Assembly (NCBI RefSeq): GCF_958979055.1
Contig: NC_084896.1
Coordinates: forward strand, 7,444,501 to 7,508,500
Length of the DNA: 64,000 nt
Direction of reading: 5' to 3'
Source: Alnus glutinosa
Taxonomy: Eukaryota > Streptophyta > Magnoliopsida > Fagales > Betulaceae
A model generated the notes under the pieces. It worked only from the letters and a program-made list of their open reading frames with translations, was not told the origin of the DNA and did no database searches. The translations under genes and the position numbers were made by a program. Positions 1-10,473 of the stretch are shown piece after piece; positions within the stretch are counted from its first letter, which is position 1, and each line of letters starts with the position of its first letter.

Positions 1-134
1 ACCAATATATATTAGCGTTGGAGATCGAGCAATAGCGATCAGATTAAAAGGTGAAGATAAATTGAATACCAAATGAGTAAAATAAAAACATAAAATAAAT
101 TATACATTGCAACAAATTAATCTAGATGCATGGA

Positions 135-1370
135 TCATGGATGTGGTGAAAACCAACACATCGGCCTCTCGTCATCAAGGTAGAAAACTTCTCTGGTTTG
201 ACGGGAAACTGTTGGATCATCATCATCTTCCAAACAATAATCGTTAATGTAGTCAGCAAAGCAAATGCGATTCCCGCCAATCCCATTGAAATCCGGCCCT
301 GAAATAGATAATGATTTGCTTTTTGACAGAAATAATTTTTTATCACCCATACTAGTTAGCCTAGTGAACCGGGGGCGGATACTGGAAAATATATACCCAA
401 ATCCAATCTTGAACACTTGAAATCTTCTTCTTTTGTTGAAAGCATACTTCTGTGACTTGACAATCAACAATTCACCGTCGGATTCCACAAAGTGTGACTC
501 CAACGTCCGCCGCCACCATGTGTGGATTAAGGGTACAACAATATTTTGAATTACTCTAAAGATCACTTCACGCTTCTCCGCCAATTCTATGCTATAACTT
601 GCAAAAAAAGCGCCTTTATGCATTAAAGCATACAGCTTGTCTTCATGAAATATGATGTCCAAGTAACGAGGACTTTGCCCCTTTAGTCCTTGGAAGACGC
701 TCCATTCCTTGTCGCCGGGCTTGCATAACGCTAATACGTCAGCCGGCTCCCTAAACGTCGCCGCAACAATACATTTTGAAAGGTCTGTAGAGGACAGTTC
801 AATCTTACGAATAAAAGATGTAAGGCGGCTTCGATCCTGCGCGCCACCGACATAATCGTCGAAAGATGGGATTTTTGTCAAGGATGGAAGATGGTGTCGG
901 AATCCTGAAAGGGGATTGAAAATAAAAACTTGTGGGTTACCTTTTTCCCACCTAGCAAAAGTTAACCAACCTCTGGAAGATCCAAAACACCACCCTCCCC
1001 GTGCGGGCCTAGGTAGCTTTATGGTACGGACGATGCCTTCAGACGTGCTAAAGAAATTTAAGGATTTGCTGTCTGGACAGTGAGGGAGCAGCAGCCATAG
1101 TGAAGGAGCAGTTCGGATGTGTTCTTGCTTCACAACTGCTCTCCAGGATCTACAGACACTGCCTAAGCGAACGCCGTCGATCAGATTCAGGCGCCGTAAG
1201 ATGGCCTCCATCAAATCGTCTGGAAGTTGGTGCCAGCCGGCATACACAATTGGCTCGTCGGTCTTTTGGTAGAAAATCTGCTTGAGAAAGGATGATAGAC
1301 TGAAGGAAAGATATTCTCCAAGGTTACCGTAAAGTTTGATTATCAATTCATGAGCCATAGTTGTTAACAA
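135..1370 (-). CDS. F-box protein with DUF295 C-terminal domain
   Basis: Single-exon gene of 411 codons without internal stops. Residues 46-82 form an F-box (LPDDLMEAILRRL, then VCRSWRAV), the segment that binds SKP1 in SCF ubiquitin ligases. The C-terminal half (about residues 240-400) has the DUF295 look of plant F-box proteins: a beta-rich stretch with DKLYAL, a conserved VESDGELLIV block and a closing NRICFADY...EVFYLDD segment. In this family the C-terminal domain is expected to recruit a substrate, which is unknown here. The first Met (1370) and the fifth residue (Met, 1358) are both possible starts; a TATA-like stretch lies 36-45 bases upstream of the first. Length is normal for the family, so the gene is probably intact. 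These genes are numerous and fast-evolving in plants, so no orthologue is named. Confidence 0.88.
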   Translation of the reverse strand: MLTTMAHELIIKLYGNLGEYLSFSLSSFLKQIFYQKTDEPIVYAGWHQLPDDLMEAILRRLNLIDGVRLGSVCRSWRAVVKQEHIRTAPSLWLLLPHCPDSKSLNFFSTSEGIVRTIKLPRPARGGWCFGSSRGWLTFARWEKGNPQVFIFNPLSGFRHHLPSLTKIPSFDDYVGGAQDRSRLTSFIRKIELSSTDLSKCIVAATFREPADVLALCKPGDKEWSVFQGLKGQSPRYLDIIFHEDKLYALMHKGAFFASYSIELAEKREVIFRVIQNIVVPLIHTWWRRTLESHFVESDGELLIVKSQKYAFNKRRRFQVFKIGFGYIFSSIRPRFTRLTSMGDKKLFLSKSKSLSISGPDFNGIGGNRICFADYINDYCLEDDDDPTVSRQTREVFYLDDERPMCWFSPHP

Positions 1371-1404
1371 TGAAGAAAGAAAAGGAGTTGTAAAGAGATC
1401 GAGG

Positions 1405-1414
1405 AATATATATA
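1405..1414 (-). promoter_or_regulatory. TATA-like element of the F-box gene
   Basis: On the minus strand this reads CTATATATATT, 36-45 bases before the first Met of the F-box gene. With the start at 1370 the leader would be only about 10 bases, so the Met at 1358 may be the real start. Inferred from sequence and position only. Confidence 0.35.
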
Positions 1415-1632
1415 GACAAGTCTGTTCGATCTGTTTAGATAGGAATTCGTATCAGTCTAGGTTTCCATCACAACTACAAGTCTTTTAAGTACTGGTCTTC
1501 CTCTTTGGAAGAAGTCGACTCAAAACAGAGTCGTATTTGGAACAAATTTCTTCCTGCTTTCCAGAGAGGAATATATATGTCTTAATTTATTTTCTTTATT
1601 TGAGTTTACGTGTACCTTTTATTTTATATTTT

Positions 1633-1688
<56 letters not shown>

Positions 1689-1734
1689 TTATTAGTTTCC
1701 ACGAATACTTAGGATATATAAATGAATATTTCAG

Positions 1735-1768
<34 letters not shown>

Positions 1769-1789
1769 GTTTTCATTGGGCCTTGATTA
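1415..1789. other. AT-rich intergenic stretch with TA and CT microsatellites
   Basis: It holds an uninterrupted TA run at 1635-1685, a short CT run near 1736-1753 and a second TA stretch just after it. No coding segment recognised. Confidence 0.7.
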
Positions 1790-2290
1790 TTTGAATGTAA
1801 TGCTATTTTTGTTTTCGACGTAAAATGATTTCTGTCATAAAATGTTTTTGGCGAAATCATTTTCAGAAAAAATAATTTTTTTGAAAATATTTTTCACCGT
1901 TTGAATCGCACGAAAAAATTACGAAAGACGAAAATCGAAGTCTGGCAAATGCTACCAGAATCCGGCAACGTCTCGTCGTCGTTGACGGATTCCGGCGAGC
2001 AAGTTTGGCCGAATCTGGACAAAATGGCCGAATTCTGTCCGTACGAATTCGTTTATCCGTGAGACGAGGGTCAGACCCAAGTCCCACGTGGCATGAAAAA
2101 TTAATTTGCTCCTCTGCAGCTATACTCCATAGTTTGACTAAGTTTAATAGGAAAAGATAGTTGAAAATGTCTTTGAGCTTTCCGTCATAAAATATTTTTA
2201 GGGAAGTATTTTTTAGGAAAATGTTTTCCGCCGAAAACATTTTTCGGTGTTTGGCGCATGCGAAAAATCACAAATATTTTTTAAATTTTC
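1790..2290. repeat. Degenerate foldback-type element
   Basis: Both edges carry related AT-rich motifs in opposite sense (AAAATGATTT, CATAAAATGTTTTTGG on the left; GGAAAATGTTTTCCGCCG, AACATTTTTCGGTGTTTGG on the right). The core is GC-richer with CCGGC repeats. The same style of terminal motif recurs near 3.75-3.9 kb and 49.55-50.1 kb, which suggests one dispersed family. Exact ends and target duplication were not resolved. Confidence 0.4.
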
Positions 2291-2299
2291 ATTCAATCA

Positions 2300-2338
<39 letters not shown>

Positions 2339-2487
2339 ATTTCCTAATCTGTCCTTCTTAGTAATAATTTATCTTTTCCTAGTTAAATATTATTTCTTTA
2401 TTTTTACTTTATTTTTTATTTTTTTATGTTTTTTATGATTACTTTTTCCTTCTTTCTTTTTTTAGTTTTTTTAGTTGTTTTTTGAAA
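2291..2487. repeat. Poly-A tract and T-rich low-complexity DNA
   Basis: A run of more than 30 A at about 2302-2337 is followed by T-rich sequence. The reading frames across it are low-complexity products, not genes. Confidence 0.7.
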
Positions 2488-2943
2488 ACTTCACCTACCA
2501 CCCTTAATCTTTTATCAATCTTGCAATCATACCCTTAAACTTTAAAAAGTGTCAATTTAGTGTATCCATATTTCAGTATTTTTTCAATTTCAACGTTAGA
2601 ATTTTTCGTTAAATCTTGTAAAAATTTCTATAATACCCATATTTTTTTTTAAAAAAAATATATTATTTTTTTTTTCAAAGATTCTAGCTTGGGTATTTTT
2701 GCAAATTCCGTTAAATCCTGACAAACACCAAAATTTTTTCAATTTTTTCCTTTTTCCCAATAAAAAGAGGGGTGATTCGGAATTTTTGACACCCCTTCGT
2801 TAGGATTTAACGGAAAAACCTAATGCAAGGTTAAAATTGAAAATAAAATAAAATTGAAAGATAAATATACTAAATTAACACTTTTTAAAGTTTAAAAATA
2901 TTATTACAAAAGTGACGAAAAAATCATGAGTAGTAAGTGAAGT
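2488..2943. repeat. MITE-like inverted-repeat element
   Basis: Left end ACTTCACCTACCACC and right end reading AGTAGTAAGTGAAGT form imperfect terminal inverted repeats. The interior is also symmetric (TTTAAAGTTTAAAAA...; 'GTTAGGATTTAACGG' blocks facing the opposite way). Related copies lie at about 43725-44175 and 51300-51725. It sits directly against the CCT6 fragment that follows. Confidence 0.5.
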
Positions 2944-2944
2944 G

Positions 2945-3050
2945 CGTAACAAATCAGCCCCACTGCACAAGAACGTCAATGCTGCCGAGGGCTTGCATGA
3001 TGTCCTAAAGACCAACCTCAACCCCAAAGGCACTGTCAGGATGTATATGG
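2945..3050 (+). pseudogene. CCT6 (TCP-1 zeta chaperonin) exon fragment
   Basis: A short plus-strand reading segment gives NKSAPLHKNVNAAEGLHDVL then KTNLNPKGTVRM. It matches from memory the conserved N-terminal block of the T-complex protein 1 zeta subunit (pattern [30 protein letters not shown]). The Gly of the ATP-site motif GPKG is replaced by Asn, and the homology stops after RM, so this is a remnant of one exon. Its right-hand part is repeated in the diverged copy at 49155. Confidence 0.6.
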
Positions 3051-4010
3051 ACTCAAGATTAGGGAAAGAGAGAGAGAAAGGGAAAAGCATTTTTAAAATA
3101 ATTATAATAATGATGATGATGATAAAGGGAAGTTATAAGATTATTCACGATTTTGGATTAGTTTAGAGAATCCTTAGGATATCTATTGCGCGTCATTTTT
3201 TTGGGGAATTTTCCTATTTTAAGTAAATGAGGCTAAGATAAGCATGTGGAAGTGCTCTCATATTAAAGAAAAATAGCTGATATAAAAAGCAACTTAAAGC
3301 TTCGTTTGTTTTGGTGTAAAAAAAATTTGGGGTAATTACCTTTTTCCCCCATGAACTACCAAATCGTCCAAAATAAAGCATCCAACTACCAAAGACAACC
3401 ATTTTTTCCCCTTCCGTCAGTTAAAGGGGGTTAAAAGAAACAGTCAACGGGTCATGTGCCGTTTTACATAGGGGCATGTTGGAAGATAGTGGTAGTTCAT
3501 TGGGGGGGGGAAGAGGAAGATAGCGGTAGTTCATGGGGGAAAAAATGAAGAAAATGATGGTAAAACGGCGTGTGACGGTCACGTGACCCGTTGACCGTTT
3601 GTGTTAACCCCTTTGACTGACGGAATGGGAGAAAATAGTTGTCTTTGGTAGTTGAAAGCTCTATTTTGGTCGAGTTGGTAGTTCATGGGGGCATTTCACA
3701 TTTTTTGGTAGTTCATGGGGGGAAAGGTAATTACCCCAAAAAATTTAGAAGATGTTTTTCATTTTTTTTTTTTTTTTTTTTTTTTTTTTGTGTTTGATGC
3801 GACAAAAAATAATTATCAAACAGAAAATATTTTTAGTTTGAGAAAAAAAAAATTTCTTTAGTTTTGGAAAATGATTTTCAACATTCAAGCATTAATCTAA
3901 TGAGTATTCTACTGCAAAAGATAGATAATCTACAGAAAAGGCTACCCAAGAATCATATGATCGATATCAACAAAAATCCACACAAAATTCACATAATCGT
4001 ATACTACTGA
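2985..4010. repeat. Segmental duplication, copy A (partner at 49155-50425)
   Basis: The stretch from the CCT6 remnant to about 4010 reappears at 49155-50425 in the same orientation with many indels. Shared landmarks include GTCAGGATGTATATGGACTC, GAGAATCCTTAGGA, GGCTAAGATAAGCATGTG (G-to-T change in copy B) and GAGTATTCTACTGCAAAAGA. Copy A also carries the inserted foldback element at 3328-3738. Nothing else in it looks coding. Confidence 0.75.
3328..3738. mobile_element. Foldback/MITE element with near-perfect ends
   Basis: Starts TGGGGTAATTACC and ends GGTAATTACCCCA. The arms continue inward as CCCCCATGAACTACCAAA against its reverse complement, and much of the 411 bp is one large inverted repeat around a short centre near 3510. 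It is flanked by A6-7TT on both sides, consistent with an 8- to 9-bp target duplication (hAT- or Mutator-like), though the A-rich flank makes this uncertain. It lies inside copy A of the segmental duplication and is absent from copy B. Confidence 0.75.
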
Positions 4011-4060
4011 TCTATTTTTTTTTTTTAATATTTCTAAGTTATGCATGTGATAACTTATAT
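3740..4060. other. Remainder of duplicated segment, no gene
   Basis: A long T run (3760-3789), then AT-rich sequence shared with 49.55-50.4 kb. No coding signal seen. Confidence 0.6.
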
Positions 4061-4076
4061 ATTGACAACATACAGG

Positions 4077-4821
4077 AGAGGATGACACGGAGTTTATCGA
4101 GTGACCCTGCTGCTACGCAGAATGTCTCAGAAGACACGTTGCATTGGGCACCGAATGACGAGTACGAACAGGCGCTGGGGAGGCCTGAATACGCGATGAG
4201 GGTTCAACAGGTTGGGCCGAACGTTACTCCTGTACGGGGGACGTCTTTTTCATACTGGGCCCGCTCAGAGGCAGGACCATCTCAGTGTACATCTCGGAAC
4301 TACTCCGTACATGAGGGTAGGATTGCCACGATGGAGATATTGTTACGGGCTCAGATCGAGAGGAATGAGGCCTTGGAGCAGCATATGAGGCAATTTGAGA
4401 CCTTGGAGCAGTGTATGAGGCACTTCGAGTCCGTTCTCACTTCCATGGGAGTATCACACACGAGCCCTAATGCTCAGCAGTCACCACCTCCAAACTGAGG
4501 TAGTACATCGTCCGTGTGTAGTGCATCTGCAGGTATGATTACAATTGTGTAAACTACTTATTTTTTTTTATCAATGATATGGACTTGATATGCATATAGA
4601 TTAATTTTTTAATGTTTTTATTATTTGCAGGTAATGGGATGATGATTGGTCCGATGTCGCCCCTTGGACAGCAGTATTCTCCATCACCGCTGGGCCAGCA
4701 CTCTCCCGTTGAGACACCCTCTCCTGCTACGCCGTTCCTTGTGCATCAGTCGCCCGTTCGCGAGTCGACGCCCGGTATGGGAATTCATGATCCCCAAGAA
4801 TTTCGACATGAAGATTTGTAG
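4077..4821 (+). pseudogene. CACTA transposon TNPA-like protein, 3' exons only
   Basis: An acceptor-like ACATACAG at 4070-4077 is followed by an open exon: ERMTRSLSSDPAATQNVSED then WAPNDEYEQALGRPEYAMRV. This is the conserved C-terminal block of the plant En/Spm (CACTA) accessory protein family (Transposase_24/TNPA-like), with a coiled coil (ALEQHMRQFETLEQCMRHFE). The frame stops at 4496-4498. A second exon at 4632-4821 follows an intron-like TTATTTGCAG and ends HDPQEFRHEDL. Upstream exons are missing: the sequence before 4070 belongs to the CCT6-derived duplication. The protein would act at transposon ends. Here it is a truncated leftover of the element whose right end is at 6316. Confidence 0.7.
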
Positions 4822-6316
4822 AGTTTTTGTAGTTTTGTTTTGTTAATAACAATAACGTTTATTAGTTGTTAATTTATTGTTGTTTTGGATTTAGAATTAT
4901 TGTAATATTGTTTGAAAATTTTAGCCACGTGGATTATTTGCCACATGGAAAATAACTCACGTCTCTGTTTGTTATATAGATTAAAAAAAAAAAAATTAAA
5001 AAACCGGTATGGACGCACGTGGAAATATTGACATTTCAAATTTGACTATGCAATTAATTTTTTCACTTTTTGTTTTCCGCCTCACATTTAATGCTATCTC
5101 TCACTCTTCTCTTCACATGTTCTTCTCCCCTGGCCTAACTCAAAAAAAAAAAAAATCCCCAAAACTCTCTTCTCTTTCGTTGATCTCTCTGATATTCTGT
5201 CTCACTCTCACTCTCTTCTCTCTCTCGTCGACCACTCACCCCCACTGGCCCAGCCGCACGCCACCACTCGGGGAGATCGTCTGACTCAGAGAAATACAGA
5301 TCGAGATCGAGAGAGAGAGAGAGAGGAGATCCGGCCGACTCACTCTCGCCGGCTGCCGATCTTCGTCAACCACAGGTACTCTCTCTCTCTATCTCTCTCA
5401 CTCTCTCTCTTGTGCTGATCTCTCTCTCTTATCTCTTGATGTTTCAGTGATGTAGAGATCAGAGGACCGGCCGAATTTTGAATCTGATTTTGGGTTTTTG
5501 TTGTTTTGGTTTGGTGGCAAGGTTCGAATCCGACAACCAGGCGACTGGGTTTTTGTTTTTTTGAATCTAATTTCCCTCCTCTTTAATTATCTCTCTCATT
5601 CTTACTTTTTCTAATTTCCCCCCTTTTTTTATCATTTCCCCCCGCCTCCTTTAATTTTTCTTTTCTTTTTCCTCTTCTTTTTTCTTCCTTCTTCCCCTTT
5701 TTCCCACGCAGGCCTTTCCTTCTTCCACTTCTTCTTTTCTTTTCTTTTTTCATTTTCTTCACATAGAGAGGGAGATGGAAGAGGGAGACTGAGAGAGCTG
5801 GAGAGAGAGAACTGGAACGATTCTGAGAGAAACTCGTGGTCGACGACGGCGCCGGAGTCCAGAGGGTCACGGCCCAACGCCGGAGGATTTTTGGGGGATT
5901 TTTTGGATTGGATTTCATGGGGAAGGAAGGGGAAGATTTCACCGGCCTTGAAGAAGTTTCCGGCGAAAAAAAAAATTAATATAATTTCTATTCTTTTTTT
6001 TTTTTTTTTTTTTTAAAAAATGATGTGATCAGCAACGTGGGTTAGTTCCATGCGGCTAAAAGTGCCTATTTTTCTTTTCTTTTCATTTCTTTTTCTAAAA
6101 ATTTAAAAAAAAAATGTATTTAGCCACATGTGAGTGGCATGTGACTTAATAATCACATGTATAAAAATACCACGTTGCTAAGTGACATTTAGCAACAACT
6201 GGATTAACTACGCGGGACCCACGTGGCTAACTGCACGTGGCTAGCAGTTAGCAACGTGGATGACCCTTCTCCACATGGCTAACTGCATGTGGCTAAAATC
6301 TAAATTTTTTGTAGTG
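4822..6316 (+). mobile_element. CACTA transposon, 3' end region
   Basis: Ends TTTTTTGTAGTG at 6316, the typical CACTA right terminus. The last 350 bases carry many subterminal motifs in both orientations (CCACGTGG, GCCACATG, GTTAGCAACGTGG, GTGGCTAACTGCA); the first related motif, AGCCACGTGG, is near 4923. Between them lie a CT/GA-rich leader-like stretch (5130-5450) and a GC-rich piece (5800-5970) that may be captured gene DNA. The left terminus (CACTACAAAAA) was not found, so the element is truncated on that side. Everything from 5561 on is duplicated at 15311. Confidence 0.7.
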
Positions 6317-7267
<951 letters not shown>

Positions 7268-7547
7268 TTAGCAACGGGAAAAAGTAAGAACAAATAAATT
7301 TCACTGCACCATCATGTTGTAATTGGAAACAAAAAAAAAAACTTAGCAATTCATATTCCCACAATAGCAACAATGTTACGACAAAAAAATCTAACATTAA
7401 CAGTACCCTGCATCTAGGTTGTGTCAACTTACTTCATGAATACCTGAAAATACAGACAAAAACCAAAATAAGCTTTTGCAGGACGCATTACCAATGAATA
7501 CGAAAAAAAAGGGGGAAAACAGAAAAGAAAAAGAGAGAAACTCCAAA

Positions 7548-7877
7548 TTCATTGACGAAGCATGTGTCCAGAACATGTGTCCAGCAGAGCATGTGTCGAG
7601 CATCTTTTTTATTTGTCGGTGGATTCCTTTTCTTTTCCAAGTAGTAAAAGTAGTCCTAATACTTCTAGAACTAGAACTTTTATTTTGTTTTCCTTATTTA
7701 CGTTGGTTTGGAATAAGCACTATAAAAGGACCCTGTAACCTTTTTATTTTGATATAGAAGATACAATTCAGTTTTCCATTGAAAGTTCTCTAAGTAGTGA
7801 CTACTTCTTGGTGTTACGCCAAGATTTCTGGTGTGACTCCAGAATTCTTCAAGTTACGATTGTGCTGCGTCATTCAT
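7548..7877. mobile_element. Solo LTR with 5-bp target duplication
   Basis: A 320-bp unit, TGACGAAGCATG...TGCTGCGTCA (7553-7872), is flanked by TTCAT on both sides (7548-7552, 7873-7877). The paralogous copy near 17330 shows the empty site with a single (T/C)CATT. It contains ACTATAAAAGG near 7720, fitting an LTR promoter, and its ends form a TGACG...CGTCA inverted repeat. The family (TRIM or copia) cannot be assigned from one LTR. Confidence 0.85.
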
Positions 7878-8022
7878 TCTCGAACCTCATCATCCACACT
7901 CAAGATTACAATGAGCAACTACATATACAATTGTCACAAATAGCTAGCATTAAGGAACTAAGACAAACCCAATATAAAAAATTGACCCATTTAAGCAAAA
8001 ACAAGAAAAGCCATTATGTTTT

Positions 8023-8502
8023 TTAGATGAATAAAATAGAAACAATTGTCATAACTTGCTGTGAAGGAAACAAAAACTTCCACTCAACCAATCCAAACAA
8101 ACTTTCTACATTAGTTGATTCAAAGCTCTAAACAATCCACAAAACTGCGACAACCTAAAATCATAAAAGAAAGAAAAAAAAGAGAACACTCTTTTCCACA
8201 AACTGTTATGAAGGCTTTATCTAGAAGCTTTCCCTTTTCTTTTCCCCAGTTTTCTCGGAAACCAAATCTGCCTTACGATAGATCCAACAGAAAATGACCC
8301 ATAAACTAAAGCTCGAAACTTTGAAAAATCCTAAGGCTAAACTAAAACCCAATACTTAAAAGATCGAACAAAAGCCTAAACTTTAGCACCAAACAACTAT
8401 AGATGGTGCTCCGATGGGTGGCGAAAATCATGAAAAGAGAGAAGCACGGACAAAGGTCTCCTCTATAGCATTACTCTTAATGAAAAGCATTACTTATTTA
8501 TA

Positions 8503-8539
<37 letters not shown>

Positions 8540-9055
8540 AATAAATTCCAGGCATAATAGTTTATAACCTTAGACCATTATACTGCAGCAAAATTTCAAG
8601 GACAAGTGACTGCTTCCTATCCTTCAAATCTGCCACGCGTGAGAAAAGCCCATGTGGCCATGCGTTTGTTGCACACCTGCTTGATCAACAAGCTTCTAGA
8701 ATACTAAAGTAAGCCAGTTAGCTATTCTCCACAATGAACCAAGCTCTATTCTTTTGCTGCCACGTGGACGTTAAATCCTGCATGCACTTCAGTCACGCAA
8801 GCTACGACTACTACTGCTCGACAAAACGACACCAACTACTCAACAAAACACAACCCTAGCTCCCTCAATACTTCAAAACAAAACGCACAAATGGATCGAA
8901 CTCTGCTTATACTTGTACCTCCCCAAAAATAAGAAGAAGAAAAAAACTAATACCTATTTACTTTTTGCGGAGAAGTAAAGAAAACCAAGAATCCGTCTGT
9001 TAGCCTCTAACTTCTAACTGCCCCTCCCGCCCAGTCCATCTCCTTCTTTGGCAAG

Positions 9056-9056
<1 letters not shown>
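8023..9056. other. Intergenic, no gene seen
   Basis: AT-rich sequence with a TA run at about 8505-8537. The plus-strand A-rich segment 8115-8297 is open but low in complexity and matches no family. The last 300 bases are the presumed upstream region of the DUF627 gene. Confidence 0.6.

Positions 9057-9058
<2 letters not shown>

Positions 9059-9101
<43 letters not shown>
9059..9101 (+). repeat. TA microsatellite upstream of DUF627 gene
   Basis: A continuous TA run ending 75 bases before the start codon at 9176. It could also serve as a TATA region, since transcription would then begin about 30 bases further on, but this is inference. Confidence 0.6.
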
Positions 9102-9104
<3 letters not shown>

Positions 9105-9175
9105 GCCTGTATCTTGCAATTAAACCCTGCTGTAAATTAAAAAAAAAAATCCCGCCATTAAATTTTCTTCAAGAA

Positions 9176-10277
9176 ATGGGTTGCAGAAAGAACATGAGCG
9201 CGGCCTCTTCCTCCTCATCCATCAACTACTCCATCAAGAGCGAATGTGAGGCTGCATATGCTTGCCACGCTCAAGGAAAGCACAATGAAGCTCTGGATAT
9301 AATCGACGAATCCCTCTCCCGCCACAGCTGCGGCATCCTCCACTACGCGCGTGGAAATATTCTGTACAATATGGCTCGTACCGACTTCTCTACTGCAGGA
9401 TATGAGCGCTTGAAGAAGGCGGTTGACTCAGCCAGACAAGCTCTGGCAGCGTCCCCCAACTCAATATTCTTCGCCAAACTCCACGTCACTCTTCTTTACG
9501 AGTTGGCAAGACGCGAGACATATCAAGACTACACACAAGTAATAGAGGAGTGCAAACGGGCTCTAAAAGTAGAAGAAGATTCGGGAGTTAAGACATCCAA
9601 AAAAATAAGACGAAAGAAGAAACAAATCCGAGAGTTGATGGAAAAATGCATGGAGTTTGATGCTTCGGAGTTTCTTTTGTGGTTATCAACGAATCAAGAA
9701 TTGAATGAGCAGTTAGAGGAATGGTCAATGCTAAGAGAAGAGAGCAAAAAGCAAGAAATGGACATCTTCAAGACAATTGAAAAGAAACTCGACTGTTTCA
9801 GTTTGCAGTTTAGGTCGAAAAGATGGGATGACTTTCGGCATGGGGGTTTTGATCAAGATAATGATGATCTCTCCACCTTGAAAATCACTGATCACTTGGA
9901 GAGATTCGAGCGTCAGAAACTGGATATGAATACAGAGGTACGTACGTACGTACATTATTTATTTATTGTTTCTCCATCATCGATCTATTTCTTTTTCTTT
10001 AATTTAGGATTTTTAATTAATTTTATAATATTAATTAAACAATTAAATTCATTTTTTAAGACCATTTAATTAGTGATTTAACCTAATATATTAGATTGAC
10101 GAGGTGGATTTCATAATCCTGGCCATTAAGGATGCCAAGAAGAAGGCTGCTGCAGAGCGGAGACTAGATGATGACCAACGGTCCAAAGGGGTGCCACTGT
10201 TGCAGTCTGAGACAGAAACACTTCCAATTCCTGATGTTGCCGCATATGAGGATAGTCCAATTTGTCGAATACTATGA
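9176..10277 (+). CDS. DUF627-type TPR protein, short form (two exons)
   Basis: Exon 1 is 9176-9937 (254 codons to Glu), with donor GTACGT at 9938. Exon 2 begins after ATTAG at 10095 and ends at the stop 10275-10277, giving about 314 residues. Residues 20-135 form the helical TPR-like DUF627 domain that opens plant ubiquitin carboxyl-terminal-hydrolase-related proteins (SECEAAYACHAQGKHNEAL; GYERLKKAVDSARQALAASP; YTQVIEECKRALKVEE). A basic segment (KTSKKIRRKKKQIREL) and a charged coiled-coil-like stretch follow. Family members usually exceed 1000 residues and carry DUF629 and a peptidase-like domain; these are absent, so this is a stand-alone N-terminal form. It may be a real short paralogue or a truncated gene. 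Reading through exon 1 would add only low-complexity residues, which favours splicing. Its last 19 codons lie in the duplicated stretch described at 10221-10473. Confidence 0.72.
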
Positions 10278-10473
10278 GTTAAAATGGATTTGGGCAATTT
10301 TTTTTTTTTTTTTTTTTTGTCGCATATTTTTTACATTTCACAAGTTCTTACGTCTTAGTCTTCATCCTCATCATGCATATATGGCTCTTAGTCTTCATGT
10401 ACGTTGTTCGATCAGTTTTATCTACAATTTGTTAAGGCCAGCATTTCTACAGTTGTCAACAAGGGTAGGTTTT
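10221..10473 (+). repeat. 253-bp direct repeat flanking the phytochrome-bearing insertion, left copy
   Basis: Runs from CTTCCAATTCCTGATG to GGGTAGGTTTT and includes the last 19 codons and 3' flank of the DUF627 gene. It is repeated nearly exactly at 13287-13541, differing mainly in the length of a T run. Confidence 0.92.

Noticed and set aside
7476..7757. 93-codon plus-strand frame
   Set aside because: Crosses the boundary of the solo LTR at 7553, so its two halves are unrelated DNA.
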